Shown here piece after piece: positions 15,904 to 25,093 of a stretch of DNA of 64,000 nucleotides. The position numbers and the translations under genes are program-made. The stretch comes from Reichenbachiella agariperforans. Lineage in GTDB: Bacteria; Bacteroidota; Bacteroidia; Cytophagales; Cyclobacteriaceae. Within the stretch, counting starts at the first letter, position 1, and every line of letters starts with the position of its first letter. The stretch is taken from positions 308,282 through 372,281 of the forward strand of contig NZ_FRAA01000002.1 in the NCBI RefSeq assembly GCF_900142205.1, read 5' to 3'. Under the pieces are notes generated by a model. It saw only the letters and a list, made by a program, of their open reading frames with translations. It searched no databases and was not told the DNA's origin.

Positions 15904-18900
15904 CTATTTACCCTCCTTTATATTCCTGGATATCAAACGATTGACTCGCTCTCTGACGTGCTCAGAATCGACCCATAACTGGCGGCTATATACCCGTGTA
16001 AATGGCCATTTTTTCTGTCTGAGCGTAAAATCTCTGTACACATGCGCATCCTTCACAGAGACAGATTGATGATAGTATACATCGTCTGTCAGTACCGCTC
16101 CCGCATAATCATCACCACCTTTGATCGTCAAATCAATATTGGGAAATCGCTGAACTAAATCTACATGATCAAAATGCTGATAGCCCAGCTCAGCAATACG
16201 GTTTTTGAGATACCACCCCTGCTCATGTCCAGCATCAGTAGATTCATAGGCGACTTCCTCACCATTCGACACCTGATAAGCAAACGCTAGATACTTCTTC
16301 AGTAATTTGGGGCCTTCATTTTTGGTATCATCTACACGTAGCTGCTGAGGCATAATACTCGAGACCAGATATATTTTTTCACGTGCACGAGTCACTGCCA
16401 CATTCAGTCGGTTTTCTCCTCCTTCTGCATTCAAACTTCCAAAATGCATGGTAAGTTTTCCGTTGATATCTGGCGCATATACTGTTGAAAAAATGATCAC
16501 ATCCTTCTCATCTCCCTGAATATTCTCAATATTCTTAACAATCAAAGTCTCAGGAATTAAAAAACCTTGAGACACTGCATACTGCTCTAGATACTCGATG
16601 ATGAACATCTGCTGTCGAGAGTTGAAAGTAACCACGCCTATCTCAATAGCAGGTCTCTCGGCTAGGAGTTGCTTTACCAATTGCGCTACTTTCTCAGCCT
16701 CCACTTCATTGTAGTTTTTCTCCCACACTCCATCAACTTTGACATAATCTATAGCTGGCTGGTGCAGGTTAACCTCCTCAAAATCAGGCAACATCTTTAA
16801 TCTATTGTCATAGAAGTGTTCATTGGAGAAACGAATCAAATCTAAGCTCTTGCTACGATAGTGACCGTTGAGCTGTACCTGCATAATATGCTTAGAAGCT
16901 AAATGCAAAAAAGAGTCGAATTCCAACTCTGGTATATCATCCTCATTTTCTTCTTCCCACCGGATTTGATAGAGGTCGTTGGGTTTTAGTTGCTTGTCAT
17001 CGCCAGCGACCACTACCTGTTTGCCACGGTACATAGCTGGCAAGCCTTTCTCTACGAAACACTGTGAGGCTTCATCAAATATGACGAGATCAAACATTTT
17101 TTCCATCGGGAATATAGCAGACACAGACTCAGGCGATGCGAGCCAGCACGGCATCAGGTCAAATATCTCTCTCGGAAAATTAGCAATCAACTTACGTACT
17201 GGCCATATACGCCTCTTTTTGGTTACTTGATGAAATAAATCCCGGTAGGTCACCATGTTATTGAGACGATTGTATTCAGCATTTTTATAGACACGCTCAC
17301 GCGCTTTGATCAGCAGAATCTCATTGCTAATGCGTAGTTTCTCACGCACACACTCCTGTAGCTCAGACTGCATATCTTCCAGTTTGTTTGAACTCACCGC
17401 CCGTAGTATTGGATACTTAAGTTCGATGTGATCGATCCATGCTAGCTTCAGCGAGTTCAAAAAGATCCCCTGCCACACCTCTGCTTCTACTTCTGGAGCT
17501 TCGTCTTTAAGTTTTTCTATGACACTCTTTTCTTCTGCAGTCAACGCTTCGTCGAGTGCATCAAATTCACAAAGGGCATCAAAGTCCTTTTTCAGCGTAG
17601 AGAGCAAAAAATGTGCTTCGACTTGCTTAGAGAAAATTTCACGCATCTGCGGGATAGAAAAATACTCTAACCAATTACCCAATTTATCCGCGATAGGTTC
17701 TAGTGCTGTTACCAGTTTTTTGAGCTTATCAGTATAGGTTTCTTCGTTGTGTGATTCTATAGCGATATAATCCCTCAACGGCCGTATCTCGTTCAATAGA
17801 TCTCGTGCCTCTATCGTCTGTTTTTGATAGAAAAACCAGTTCATCACATTGACCTTATTGTACACATCAGGTAAGCGGTTTAGGTCATTTCGCCCCTTGA
17901 ACTGCGACAGGTTATGCTCTAGGTTTAGACGGCTATCCACCATGTCCACCAAAGTGGAAAAATCCTCTTTGTTGTTTTTCATCTGATTGGCCACCAAAAC
18001 ACGCGTGATGAATATCTTATCTTTAGAGAAAAACCGCCAAAAAAACCATTTGAATATATTTTCTCTGGCACTAATACCTCGCTCTAGCACCTCTTGAAAA
18101 CGCCCCAACTCACCACTTCCTAGCGAGAGTTCTGGCCCTCGTCCTTTGAAGAACTGCATGACAATTTTTTCGATCTCTACAACCTCTGTCTTGCTTATTG
18201 GGCGAATCGCATTTTTCTGAATTTTGAGTACCCCGAGATAAACTTGTTGCTCACGTAGCAGCTCGGACAAATGAGCGATATCTTCTCGTTTATCGATAAT
18301 CTCTACTGCATCCTCGAACATTAGTTTTTTACCCACAGCCTTTTCAGTCACAGTCTCTAGCACGTGAATGTAGCTATCCATTTCATCTAGATGCTTGACG
18401 ATTATGCTCAAGTCACTCACGCCGAGACGGGCAAATGACTTGCGTTTGAACCAAGCATATCTTTCGTGCAAAAAAGAGGCGGCGTACTGACTATAACTTT
18501 TGATCTTCTTTAGCAAACCATCCACTTTGTCAAAAGTCATATCGCGATATTCCTGATTCAGAGCGAAAGCAGGCTTGTGCAGATTAGAAGTCAGATACAA
18601 TTCCTTGACCGACACCCCACACTCTGTCTCATCAAAAAGTGCCATTTTGAACTCTTCGAGTTCTTCCTCCAATTGGTCGATTCTCCTACTGGTCTTTAGA
18701 AAATTTCTTTCTATCTGTATCGCATCTAGGGAATTATTCATTCCCATAAAATCATTGAGTCTATTGACTTGCCCCTCTAGTTGCTCATAGATTGGCTTTC
18801 TGTCATTCTTAAAATCATGCAGTAACCCAATAAAATCATTGAGCTGCTTCTCTTTTAGCCGTTGAAAAACCACATCAAGAGCTGCTTTTTTTTGACTCAC

Positions 18901-19944
18901 CACTAGTACACTTTTGCCTCTGGCGATGTAGTCTGCTACTAGGTTACAGATCAACTGGGACTTACCAGTACCTGGAGGCCCTTGCACAACTGCCGAATTC
19001 CCTTTTTTGATGGCTTTGATAGCATTTTCCTGATAGGCATCCATCTTGAATGGCGTAAAGGTTTGGTCCTCCTTGACACGTTTGAGAAATCTGTAATAGG
19101 ACGCAGAGTCCAGTTTTTCTTCCTCAGATTCATCGAGATTTCGCTCTAAAAAAAACTCCTCTACCGAAGCATACTTGTCCTGCTCCATGAGCGTCAAGTA
19201 GTCTGGCACGAGATAAGACCCTGCTTGAGGAAATATGCCCAGTACAGCTTCAGGAAAAAGTTTGAGCTCTCCTTCAGATTCAAACTGATCCAAATCTGAT
19301 TTTTTGTATTCTTGAAACGACTTTAAATTATCTTGAAAGTTGTCTTGATTGAAATGAACCTCTAAACCGTGAGACTTGATCAAGTCAAAAAGATCTGTCT
19401 TAAAACCAGTACTCTCTCTATCAAAATCATCAAATACTCGCTCCAGCAACCCTTCGTCTACAGGTAAAGCGTTGTAAAAAGCATAGGCTAAAATGAAGGA
19501 CTTGTTGAGTGTAATGTTAACGTCCTTTCGAAACTGCAGATTCCATTCCTTACCATCCGCATCCAGCGATACAGGAAAGAACATTAGCGGACACCGTACG
19601 AGTGTACCATCATTAAATTTACCTTTGACGAAAGGCCATCCCACATACATATCACGAGCACCCTGCTCTTCATATACCAAATGATCCACACGTTTGAGCT
19701 TTTTGAGACGCATGGAGAGCTTATTGCTATCTTCATCACGGCTATCCTGCACACTACAAAGCGGGATTTTAGACTTGCGTGCCATCACACCTTCCATGAT
19801 TTTGAAAGAAGGTTCGTTCAGTGCAAAGTCAAACTCATGGAGATCGATAAATTGCTCTTTGAGTAGCTTTAGCAAGAGTAATGATCGATTGTTGCCTGAT
19901 AGGTTGGTCAATCGGCGTAGGTATGATTTTAAAATCTCTTGCAT
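15904..19944 (-). CDS. Large superfamily-1 (DNA2/Upf1-like) helicase with C-terminal nuclease-like domain
   Basis: A 1346-residue protein. The N-terminus has an R.LTNLSGNNRSLLLLKL segment like DUF4011-type helicases. Helicase motifs: Walker A VQGPPGTGKSQLICNLVA (about 322-339), a long helical insertion (about 400-930), Walker B VIFDEASQCF (about 953), VVVAGDDKQLKP, LNGHYRS, and NIQGDEKDVIIFS...NVAVTRAREKIYLV (about 1160-1215). The last 130 residues (LTDDVYYHQSVSVKDAHVYR, then W.FTRVYSRQLW.D) resemble the Vsr/MTES nuclease fold at the end of such helicases, though key acids are hard to place. Likely a DNA or RNA remodelling enzyme; related architectures occur in defence, but no defence neighbours are present. 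Confidence 0.8.
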   Translation of the reverse strand: MQEILKSYLRRLTNLSGNNRSLLLLKLLKEQFIDLHEFDFALNEPSFKIMEGVMARKSKIPLCSVQDSRDEDSNKLSMRLKKLKRVDHLVYEEQGARDMYVGWPFVKGKFNDGTLVRCPLMFFPVSLDADGKEWNLQFRKDVNITLNKSFILAYAFYNALPVDEGLLERVFDDFDRESTGFKTDLFDLIKSHGLEVHFNQDNFQDNLKSFQEYKKSDLDQFESEGELKLFPEAVLGIFPQAGSYLVPDYLTLMEQDKYASVEEFFLERNLDESEEEKLDSASYYRFLKRVKEDQTFTPFKMDAYQENAIKAIKKGNSAVVQGPPGTGKSQLICNLVADYIARGKSVLVVSQKKAALDVVFQRLKEKQLNDFIGLLHDFKNDRKPIYEQLEGQVNRLNDFMGMNNSLDAIQIERNFLKTSRRIDQLEEELEEFKMALFDETECGVSVKELYLTSNLHKPAFALNQEYRDMTFDKVDGLLKKIKSYSQYAASFLHERYAWFKRKSFARLGVSDLSIIVKHLDEMDSYIHVLETVTEKAVGKKLMFEDAVEIIDKREDIAHLSELLREQQVYLGVLKIQKNAIRPISKTEVVEIEKIVMQFFKGRGPELSLGSGELGRFQEVLERGISARENIFKWFFWRFFSKDKIFITRVLVANQMKNNKEDFSTLVDMVDSRLNLEHNLSQFKGRNDLNRLPDVYNKVNVMNWFFYQKQTIEARDLLNEIRPLRDYIAIESHNEETYTDKLKKLVTALEPIADKLGNWLEYFSIPQMREIFSKQVEAHFLLSTLKKDFDALCEFDALDEALTAEEKSVIEKLKDEAPEVEAEVWQGIFLNSLKLAWIDHIELKYPILRAVSSNKLEDMQSELQECVREKLRISNEILLIKARERVYKNAEYNRLNNMVTYRDLFHQVTKKRRIWPVRKLIANFPREIFDLMPCWLASPESVSAIFPMEKMFDLVIFDEASQCFVEKGLPAMYRGKQVVVAGDDKQLKPNDLYQIRWEEENEDDIPELEFDSFLHLASKHIMQVQLNGHYRSKSLDLIRFSNEHFYDNRLKMLPDFEEVNLHQPAIDYVKVDGVWEKNYNEVEAEKVAQLVKQLLAERPAIEIGVVTFNSRQQMFIIEYLEQYAVSQGFLIPETLIVKNIENIQGDEKDVIIFSTVYAPDINGKLTMHFGSLNAEGGENRLNVAVTRAREKIYLVSSIMPQQLRVDDTKNEGPKLLKKYLAFAYQVSNGEEVAYESTDAGHEQGWYLKNRIAELGYQHFDHVDLVQRFPNIDLTIKGGDDYAGAVLTDDVYYHQSVSVKDAHVYRDFTLRQKKWPFTRVYSRQLWVDSEHVRERVNRLISRNIKEGK

Positions 19945-20002
19945 AAATTTCCTTCAGTTTCTAAAATAAGAAAGCCCTATCACAATACGCCAATATCCAG
20001 AT

Positions 20003-20959
20003 TTAATCTGAAATTATTAAGTAAGGAAAGATTTTTTGATACACGGAGTCTTTTAAAATCACAATTTTCTTTAGGTCTTCTATTTCTTCATATTCACCAT
20101 GCTGCTTTCGGTATTTCACGATCGCATTGGCAAGTTTGTAGTTGATGTAGGGGTGTTTTCGCAATTGATCGATTTCTAATGTATTGATATTCAACTGCCG
20201 AATCGCCGAAGGCTCAAAAGTCGTATGGTCTATGATCAAATCTGCGACACTGTCTGGCATATAGTTGATTTCGTAAACCTGCATTCGATCCACAAAACCT
20301 CCTAACTCCTCACGGGAAGTCACCACACTTTTGGCCCAGAAAGAACCGATACCACGGATCGTCTTTAGCTCAGTAGTATCTGCAGTATTAAGTTCATAGG
20401 TCTCTGGCTCAACCCGAAGGACTGTGGGAGGTTGTGAGATTGTCTCTACTGGAGCGGGTGCTGGCGCGGCATAGGTGACCGTCGGTTTATAAACTTGTCT
20501 TATTCTTCTTTTCTCGGGAGGTAAAAAGTACATGTAGTCGAAATAAGCCTTCACTAGACGCCTATTGATCCCGTAAATTTTCAATACATCTTCCTTCTTC
20601 TTAAACACCCCTCCTTTGGTCAAGTACTTTTTGATACGCTCGGCTATAGATCCTGTAAAACCCATTTTGATCCACTGGTCAGTACGTATCAGGTTAGGAT
20701 CAAAATGCTTGGCATAGATTGGGAATTCCTCCACCTCCTGCGTCACCACGATCTGATTGCGAAGTTCATCCGCCCAAACCCGCAATTGCTCTTCATCTTG
20801 CGCGGCACCATGCTCGGTATTAGCGAGAAGATAGGACTTATAAATTTGAGGAATAAAAAGAGCAAATAGCATCGTAGGTACGAGCACAAAAAGTCCTCGA
20901 ATCTCGGTACTGGAAAAACCAAAATACCGACGAAAGTAATTTGAAAAACGGTTGGTCAC
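20003..20959 (-). CDS. Helix-hairpin-helix (ComEA-like) membrane-anchored protein
   Basis: A 318-residue protein with one N-terminal transmembrane segment (LFVLVPTMLFALFIPQIY, about 23-40) and three HhH-type repeats: around MGFTGSIAERIKKYLTKGG (about 98), ELNTADTTELKTIRGIGSFWAKSVV (about 195), and LNINTLEIDQLRKHPYINYKLANAIVKYRKQHG (about 258-290). It is related to ComEA and to the helix-hairpin-helix proteins of Bacteroidota, which may bind DNA at the envelope; uptake activity is not shown. A Pro-rich linker sits at about 168-185. It starts with GTG and lies 31 bases after the beta-helix gene in the prfA transcription unit. Confidence 0.8.
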   Translation of the reverse strand: MTNRFSNYFRRYFGFSSTEIRGLFVLVPTMLFALFIPQIYKSYLLANTEHGAAQDEEQLRVWADELRNQIVVTQEVEEFPIYAKHFDPNLIRTDQWIKMGFTGSIAERIKKYLTKGGVFKKKEDVLKIYGINRRLVKAYFDYMYFLPPEKRRIRQVYKPTVTYAAPAPAPVETISQPPTVLRVEPETYELNTADTTELKTIRGIGSFWAKSVVTSREELGGFVDRMQVYEINYMPDSVADLIIDHTTFEPSAIRQLNINTLEIDQLRKHPYINYKLANAIVKYRKQHGEYEEIEDLKKIVILKDSVYQKIFPYLIISD

Positions 20960-20990
20960 TCATTAAAAATAGAAAATCCTCGTCAATAAT

Positions 20991-22394
20991 CTATGGCAAA
21001 GAATCTTTTCTTTCATAAGCTCCTAGATCGGGCATGGTGTCTCTCAGTGTACCTATGAGATCTAACGATATCTCTGACGCGATAGCTTTCCCTCTAGCAG
21101 GAGACAAGGAATCAATCTGATAATCATAAAAAGCAGGCACATGAAACTCAGGGTAGTTCCTTTCTTGGCTGATATCATTGCCTAGGGTCACCCAGTCCTC
21201 ATTGGCTGACCGAATGATGTTGTCATGGAGGGCTATTGTGACATTGGATGCCCCAGACGAGTAAATACTAAGCTCTTCATCCTCTTCACCCCAAATGATC
21301 GAGTTGATCAACTCCACCGACAAATCCTCTGACAAGGTAGACCCATCACCGAGGGAGATGTAATCCGACAAGACGACCGAAGTGACCTCCCTTGTGTACA
21401 AACTGGGAGCATTAGAAAAAGTGCAATGCTCGTACTTATAATTTCCCCCTAAATAATTCCCCACCAATTCGGATTGACAATTGAAAACCTCAGTATTGAA
21501 TACATAAATATCAGACGTAAAAGCCAGAATACCAGCAGATGACATGTGTCCTATACTCGTATTAGATACAATGAGATCATAGTCCACATCGTCATCAGGA
21601 CTACCTACTCTCAACCCTATCACTCCATTTTTAATATCCGCATGGTCGATGATATTGTCTTTGCTGCCCTCTAAAAACAATATGGAGTTCCACTGCCCTG
21701 GAGCGACATCATAGCCTGCGTCAAATCGGGTATTTCGGATGATTACTTTATCTTCTGCTGTTCCTTGAATTTTGAGGGTTCCACCGATGGCTAAAGCGGA
21801 GTTGTTGTCAATGAAAATACGTGCCCCTGGCTCGACAGTCAACTGACATCCTGCAGCAACCAATACCGTATCATAGAGCACATAGGGCTTACCAGCAGTC
21901 CAGGTCACATCACATTCGACCACCTCTCGATCCAGAAAATAGGCATCTTGCCCCCATGCCACGAGTTTCACATCCGAAGCATTTTGGTTGTACTCGACCT
22001 GAACCGAATCCTTCACCAAATATGGCATATCTTCATCTGTCGGATCAATAAACACCTCTACCAAAACCATCAAACTATCCTTCCCGAAAATTATCTCCTT
22101 TTCAAAAGTCTTTCCTTTGACGCCATTGACGGTGAGCGTATAAGGCGAAGCATTCGTCTGACCCAAAGCCAAGCGATCTATCTCTATAGCATTTTTGTGT
22201 GGATTATAAATCCGAAATCGGCGAGTAATACTCCCCACGCTACTCAGTAGGGTGTCGAAGCGCACAGTATCTGACGAAAAGATCAACTGATGTGCAGGAT
22301 TGGTCGAGACCTCTTCCTCCACAGGGTCACAAGACTGGATCAAAACCCAGCCCGATAACATCACCAAAAAGAATAGTGTCTTTTTCAATACCAT
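20991..22394 (-). CDS. Right-handed beta-helix lipoprotein
   Basis: A 467-residue exported protein: lipobox VLIQSC (Cys about 22), an Ig-like/ASH-like N-terminal region (FDTLLSSVGSITRRFRIYNP, about 48-67, typical of choice-of-anchor modules), and a parallel beta-helix from about residue 155 (VEPGARIFIDNNSALAIGGTLKIQGTAEDKVIIRNT, HADIKNGVIGLRVG, GNYLGGNYKYEHCTF). No catalytic lyase motif is evident. It starts 6 bases after the prfA stop, so it is co-transcribed with prfA. Confidence 0.8.
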   Translation of the reverse strand: MVLKKTLFFLVMLSGWVLIQSCDPVEEEVSTNPAHQLIFSSDTVRFDTLLSSVGSITRRFRIYNPHKNAIEIDRLALGQTNASPYTLTVNGVKGKTFEKEIIFGKDSLMVLVEVFIDPTDEDMPYLVKDSVQVEYNQNASDVKLVAWGQDAYFLDREVVECDVTWTAGKPYVLYDTVLVAAGCQLTVEPGARIFIDNNSALAIGGTLKIQGTAEDKVIIRNTRFDAGYDVAPGQWNSILFLEGSKDNIIDHADIKNGVIGLRVGSPDDDVDYDLIVSNTSIGHMSSAGILAFTSDIYVFNTEVFNCQSELVGNYLGGNYKYEHCTFSNAPSLYTREVTSVVLSDYISLGDGSTLSEDLSVELINSIIWGEEDEELSIYSSGASNVTIALHDNIIRSANEDWVTLGNDISQERNYPEFHVPAFYDYQIDSLSPARGKAIASEISLDLIGTLRDTMPDLGAYERKDSLP

Positions 22395-22400
22395 GAAAGC

Positions 22401-23471
22401 CTAAGCCTCGCCATCTTTCATTTTTTCAGCATTCTCTGCGATACGTAGCTCTTCGATGAAGTTGCCTATTTCCCCATCCATGACAGTGGGCAGATTGTGC
22501 TGAGAGTAACCGATACGGTGATCAGTCACACGACCTTGCGCATAATTGTAGGTACGAATCTTATCAGAGCGATCTCCGCTGCCTACCATTGATTTTCGCT
22601 GAGCACCTACTTCGTCGTTATGCTTTTTGAGTTCAATGTCATAGATTCTTCCTCGCAATACCTTAAGTGCTTTTTCCAAGTTCTTGAGCTGGCTTTTCTC
22701 ATCCTGACATGATACCACGAGCCCAGTCGGAATATGTGTCAATCGAATCGCCGAATAGGTCGTGTTCACCGACTGCCCACCTGGTCCACTAGAACAGAAA
22801 GTGTCCTTACGCACATCATTCATATCGATCTGTACATCTACCTCCTCCATCTCTGGCAAAACGGCTACTGTAGCTGCCGAGGTGTGTACACGCCCCTGCG
22901 TCTCGGTCGCTGGCACACGCTGTACACGGTGCACGCCAGACTCGAATTTCATCTTGCCATAGACATCCTCTCCGGTCACCATGCTGATGATTTCTTTGTA
23001 CCCGCCAGACGACCCTTCGGTCAAATCCATGACATTGAGCTTCCAGCCTTGCTTCTCGGCATAGCGCTGGTACATTCTAAACAAGTCTCCAGCGAATATG
23101 GCCGCTTCGTCTCCACCTGCCCCTGCTCTAATCTCCAAGATGGAGTTCTTGTCATCATTGGGGTCTTTGGGGATCAACATTTCTTTGAGGTCCTCTTCGA
23201 GTTGGATTTTTTGAGGATCTAGTTCCTCTAGCTCCATTTTGGCCAGTTCTCTAAACTCTGGATCCTTTTCTGTTTCTAGGATTTCCTTAGAATTCTTGAG
23301 GTTTTCGAGCACAGTGCTGTACTCGTCATACTTCTTGACAATTTTTTCCAAGTCCTTATACTCCTTGCTCAGCTTTGAATAACTACTCATGTCATTCATA
23401 GCCTCTGGCTGAACGATCAGCTGTCCGACCTCTTCGAACCTGTGTTTAATTTCTTCTAACTTGTCAATCAT
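22401..23471 (-). CDS. prfA: Peptide chain release factor 1
   Basis: Recognises UAA and UAG and triggers peptide release. 356 residues, a usual length. The RF1 domain ILEIRAGAGGDEAAIFAGDLFRMY is at about 115-138, the codon-recognition region around RVPATETQGRVHTSAATVAVLPE (about 182-204, including the P.T motif), and the GGQ loop CSSGPGGQSVNTTYSAIRLTHIPTG (about 224-248). First gene of a minus-strand unit with the beta-helix lipoprotein and HhH protein. A TAGTTTTG element lies 18 bases before the ATG. Confidence 0.97.
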   Translation of the reverse strand: MIDKLEEIKHRFEEVGQLIVQPEAMNDMSSYSKLSKEYKDLEKIVKKYDEYSTVLENLKNSKEILETEKDPEFRELAKMELEELDPQKIQLEEDLKEMLIPKDPNDDKNSILEIRAGAGGDEAAIFAGDLFRMYQRYAEKQGWKLNVMDLTEGSSGGYKEIISMVTGEDVYGKMKFESGVHRVQRVPATETQGRVHTSAATVAVLPEMEEVDVQIDMNDVRKDTFCSSGPGGQSVNTTYSAIRLTHIPTGLVVSCQDEKSQLKNLEKALKVLRGRIYDIELKKHNDEVGAQRKSMVGSGDRSDKIRTYNYAQGRVTDHRIGYSQHNLPTVMDGEIGNFIEELRIAENAEKMKDGEA

Positions 23472-23488
23472 GTATTACGTATTTGCTA

Positions 23489-23496
23489 CAAAACTA
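23489..23496 (-). promoter_or_regulatory. TAnnTTTG-type -7 promoter element before prfA
   Basis: TAGTTTTG followed by TAGC on the minus strand, ending 17 bases before the prfA ATG. Confidence 0.45.
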
Positions 23497-23547
23497 ATGA
23501 ATGGAGTTGGTCTAAAAAATCTAAAATTCGTACTGTTAGTGCAAGGT

Positions 23548-23555
23548 TAATTTTG
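23548..23555 (+). promoter_or_regulatory. TAnnTTTG-type -7 promoter element before the lipoprotein gene
   Basis: TAATTTTG followed by CGACC, 50 bases before the ATG at 23606. Same core plus CGACC as before tRNA-Ala. Confidence 0.45.
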
Positions 23556-23605
23556 CGACCTTCCGAAAAGAAGAAAACCACTTGATTGCCATCAAATTAA
23601 TCCCT

Positions 23606-24166
23606 ATGAATCTACGTCTAATTTTCATCAGTCTCTCCTGTATTTTGTCTCTGGGATCATGTATCTCTGAAGACGAAATCATCCTTAAATCTGATCCGCT
23701 CTTAGCACAAATAGACAGTATACTTTCAGCGCAAAAAACAGGACTACTCAAAAAGCCTATCACCAAAACTGCCACCATCAACCAAAAGACCGAAAAAGAA
23801 ACGCTCACGATAGATTCAGCTTTTATACAATCGGAGTTCAAAACTGTTCTAAGTAAAAAGTACGAGCAAGTGTTTACCAACGGAGGATACATCAAGAATA
23901 CCTCAAAAAACAAAGCATCCTATACGAGAAAGAAGAGTGAAAATGCAGGTCCGATTTCACTAGAAATCATCATGAACCAATCGATCATTCAGCAGATTTC
24001 CCTCGTAGAGAAAAGAGATAACTTCCTATATGAGACCGAAACGCTAATTAGTCTTCATCTTGACTCTAGCAACCAACTCATAGAAAGTTATGAGATCGCT
24101 GGACATCAAAAAATCATCACACTAGACGAAAGCTCCTACGAGATCACAGGGAAAATCACAAATTAG
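23606..24166 (+). CDS. Putative lipoprotein of unknown function
   Basis: 186 residues from ATG 23606 (an upstream in-frame start at 23582 precedes the signal peptide and is less likely). NLRLIFISLSCILSLGSC is a lipoprotein signal with Cys about 19. The mature part is Lys/Ser/Thr-rich, with ISLEIIMNQSIIQQISLVEKRD and later strands suggesting a small beta-rich fold. I do not recognise the family. It converges on the universal stress protein gene with a 4-base overlap. Confidence 0.6.
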   Translation: MNLRLIFISLSCILSLGSCISEDEIILKSDPLLAQIDSILSAQKTGLLKKPITKTATINQKTEKETLTIDSAFIQSEFKTVLSKKYEQVFTNGGYIKNTSKNKASYTRKKSENAGPISLEIIMNQSIIQQISLVEKRDNFLYETETLISLHLDSSNQLIESYEIAGHQKIITLDESSYEITGKITN

Positions 24167-25026
24167 ATTTTCAACAATGCATCAAAAAAGCCCATGCTCT
24201 CATCCTTGTCTTTGACCACCAGGCAGGGAATATCTTGATCATAGTGAACTAGGCTCACCGCTGTACTACCGACCAGCATAGAAGCTGCTTTGGTTCGTCC
24301 CTTAGAACCAATGATAATGAGGTCAACATCTCTCTCCTGTGCCAGTTCATAGATGTTGTCAGAAGGTTTTTGATCCTCGTCTAACGTAAAAATCACTTCG
24401 AATTGACTATCATCCAACGCATTGGTTTTCTTAAACACGTCATACTCTTTTTGCTTGTTTTTGAGCATGATCTCAGCAAATTCATCATACGTTTTACCTG
24501 TACTACTGTACCCTGTTGGTACGAAGTAGACATGCTGTAGTATCACCTCGATATCGGTGTACTCTTTGATTCTCAGTGCCGTGTTGAGTGATTTGAGAGA
24601 GTTTTCTGAAAAGTCCAAGGGAATCAAAACTCTAGACACATCATACTTTTCGGTCACGGGTACCAGCATCACCGAACACAAAGATCCATTGAGAACTTTG
24701 GTCGCATTGATACCGCTAGAAACCGACCGGGGTTTGATTCCCATCACGACTACATCAATATCTTTGAGCCCACTCCATCCCAGGATATGTTGTGCTCCTG
24801 TGCCTTGAACCATCTCAATGTGCTTTTCACAGTCATTGGTAAACAAACGATCTATCTTATCCTGCAGATACTTTTTCATGGCCATATCAGTATTCGATGG
24901 TGCCACGTGAATGAAAGTCGTCTTGGTGTTCTTAAAAAAACGAGCCATCATCGAACTATATTCTAATAAATGGTCGTCCAAATTGGTACCATCGAGACAG
25001 ACGAGCAGGTTGTTGAGATTGAGCAT
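24163..25026 (-). CDS. Universal stress protein, tandem UspA domains
   Basis: 287 residues with two Usp domains. The first (about 5-125) has LVCLDGTNLDDHLLEYSSMMA and ends in VVVMGIKPRSVSSGINATKVLNGSLCSVMLVP. The second (about 130-275) has VLIPLDFSENSLKSLNTALRI and ends in LIIIGSKGRTKAASMLVGSTAVSLVHYDQDIPCLVVK, containing the G-2x-G-9x-G-S/T nucleotide-binding pattern (GSKGRT...GSTA), so the second domain probably binds ATP while the first is less canonical. Role in stress survival inferred from family. Confidence 0.9.
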   Translation of the reverse strand: MLNLNNLLVCLDGTNLDDHLLEYSSMMARFFKNTKTTFIHVAPSNTDMAMKKYLQDKIDRLFTNDCEKHIEMVQGTGAQHILGWSGLKDIDVVVMGIKPRSVSSGINATKVLNGSLCSVMLVPVTEKYDVSRVLIPLDFSENSLKSLNTALRIKEYTDIEVILQHVYFVPTGYSSTGKTYDEFAEIMLKNKQKEYDVFKKTNALDDSQFEVIFTLDEDQKPSDNIYELAQERDVDLIIIGSKGRTKAASMLVGSTAVSLVHYDQDIPCLVVKDKDESMGFFDALLKI

Positions 25027-25093
25027 CAGGTATTGATTTTTATTCGAAATAAAATTAAAGCAAATTCAATGGATAACAAGTTTGGGGCAAACT

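Noticed and set aside
15904-19944. Helicase as part of a defence island
   Set aside because: Neighbours are gldH, an HhH protein and prfA-unit genes; no methylase, integrase or other defence gene is close.
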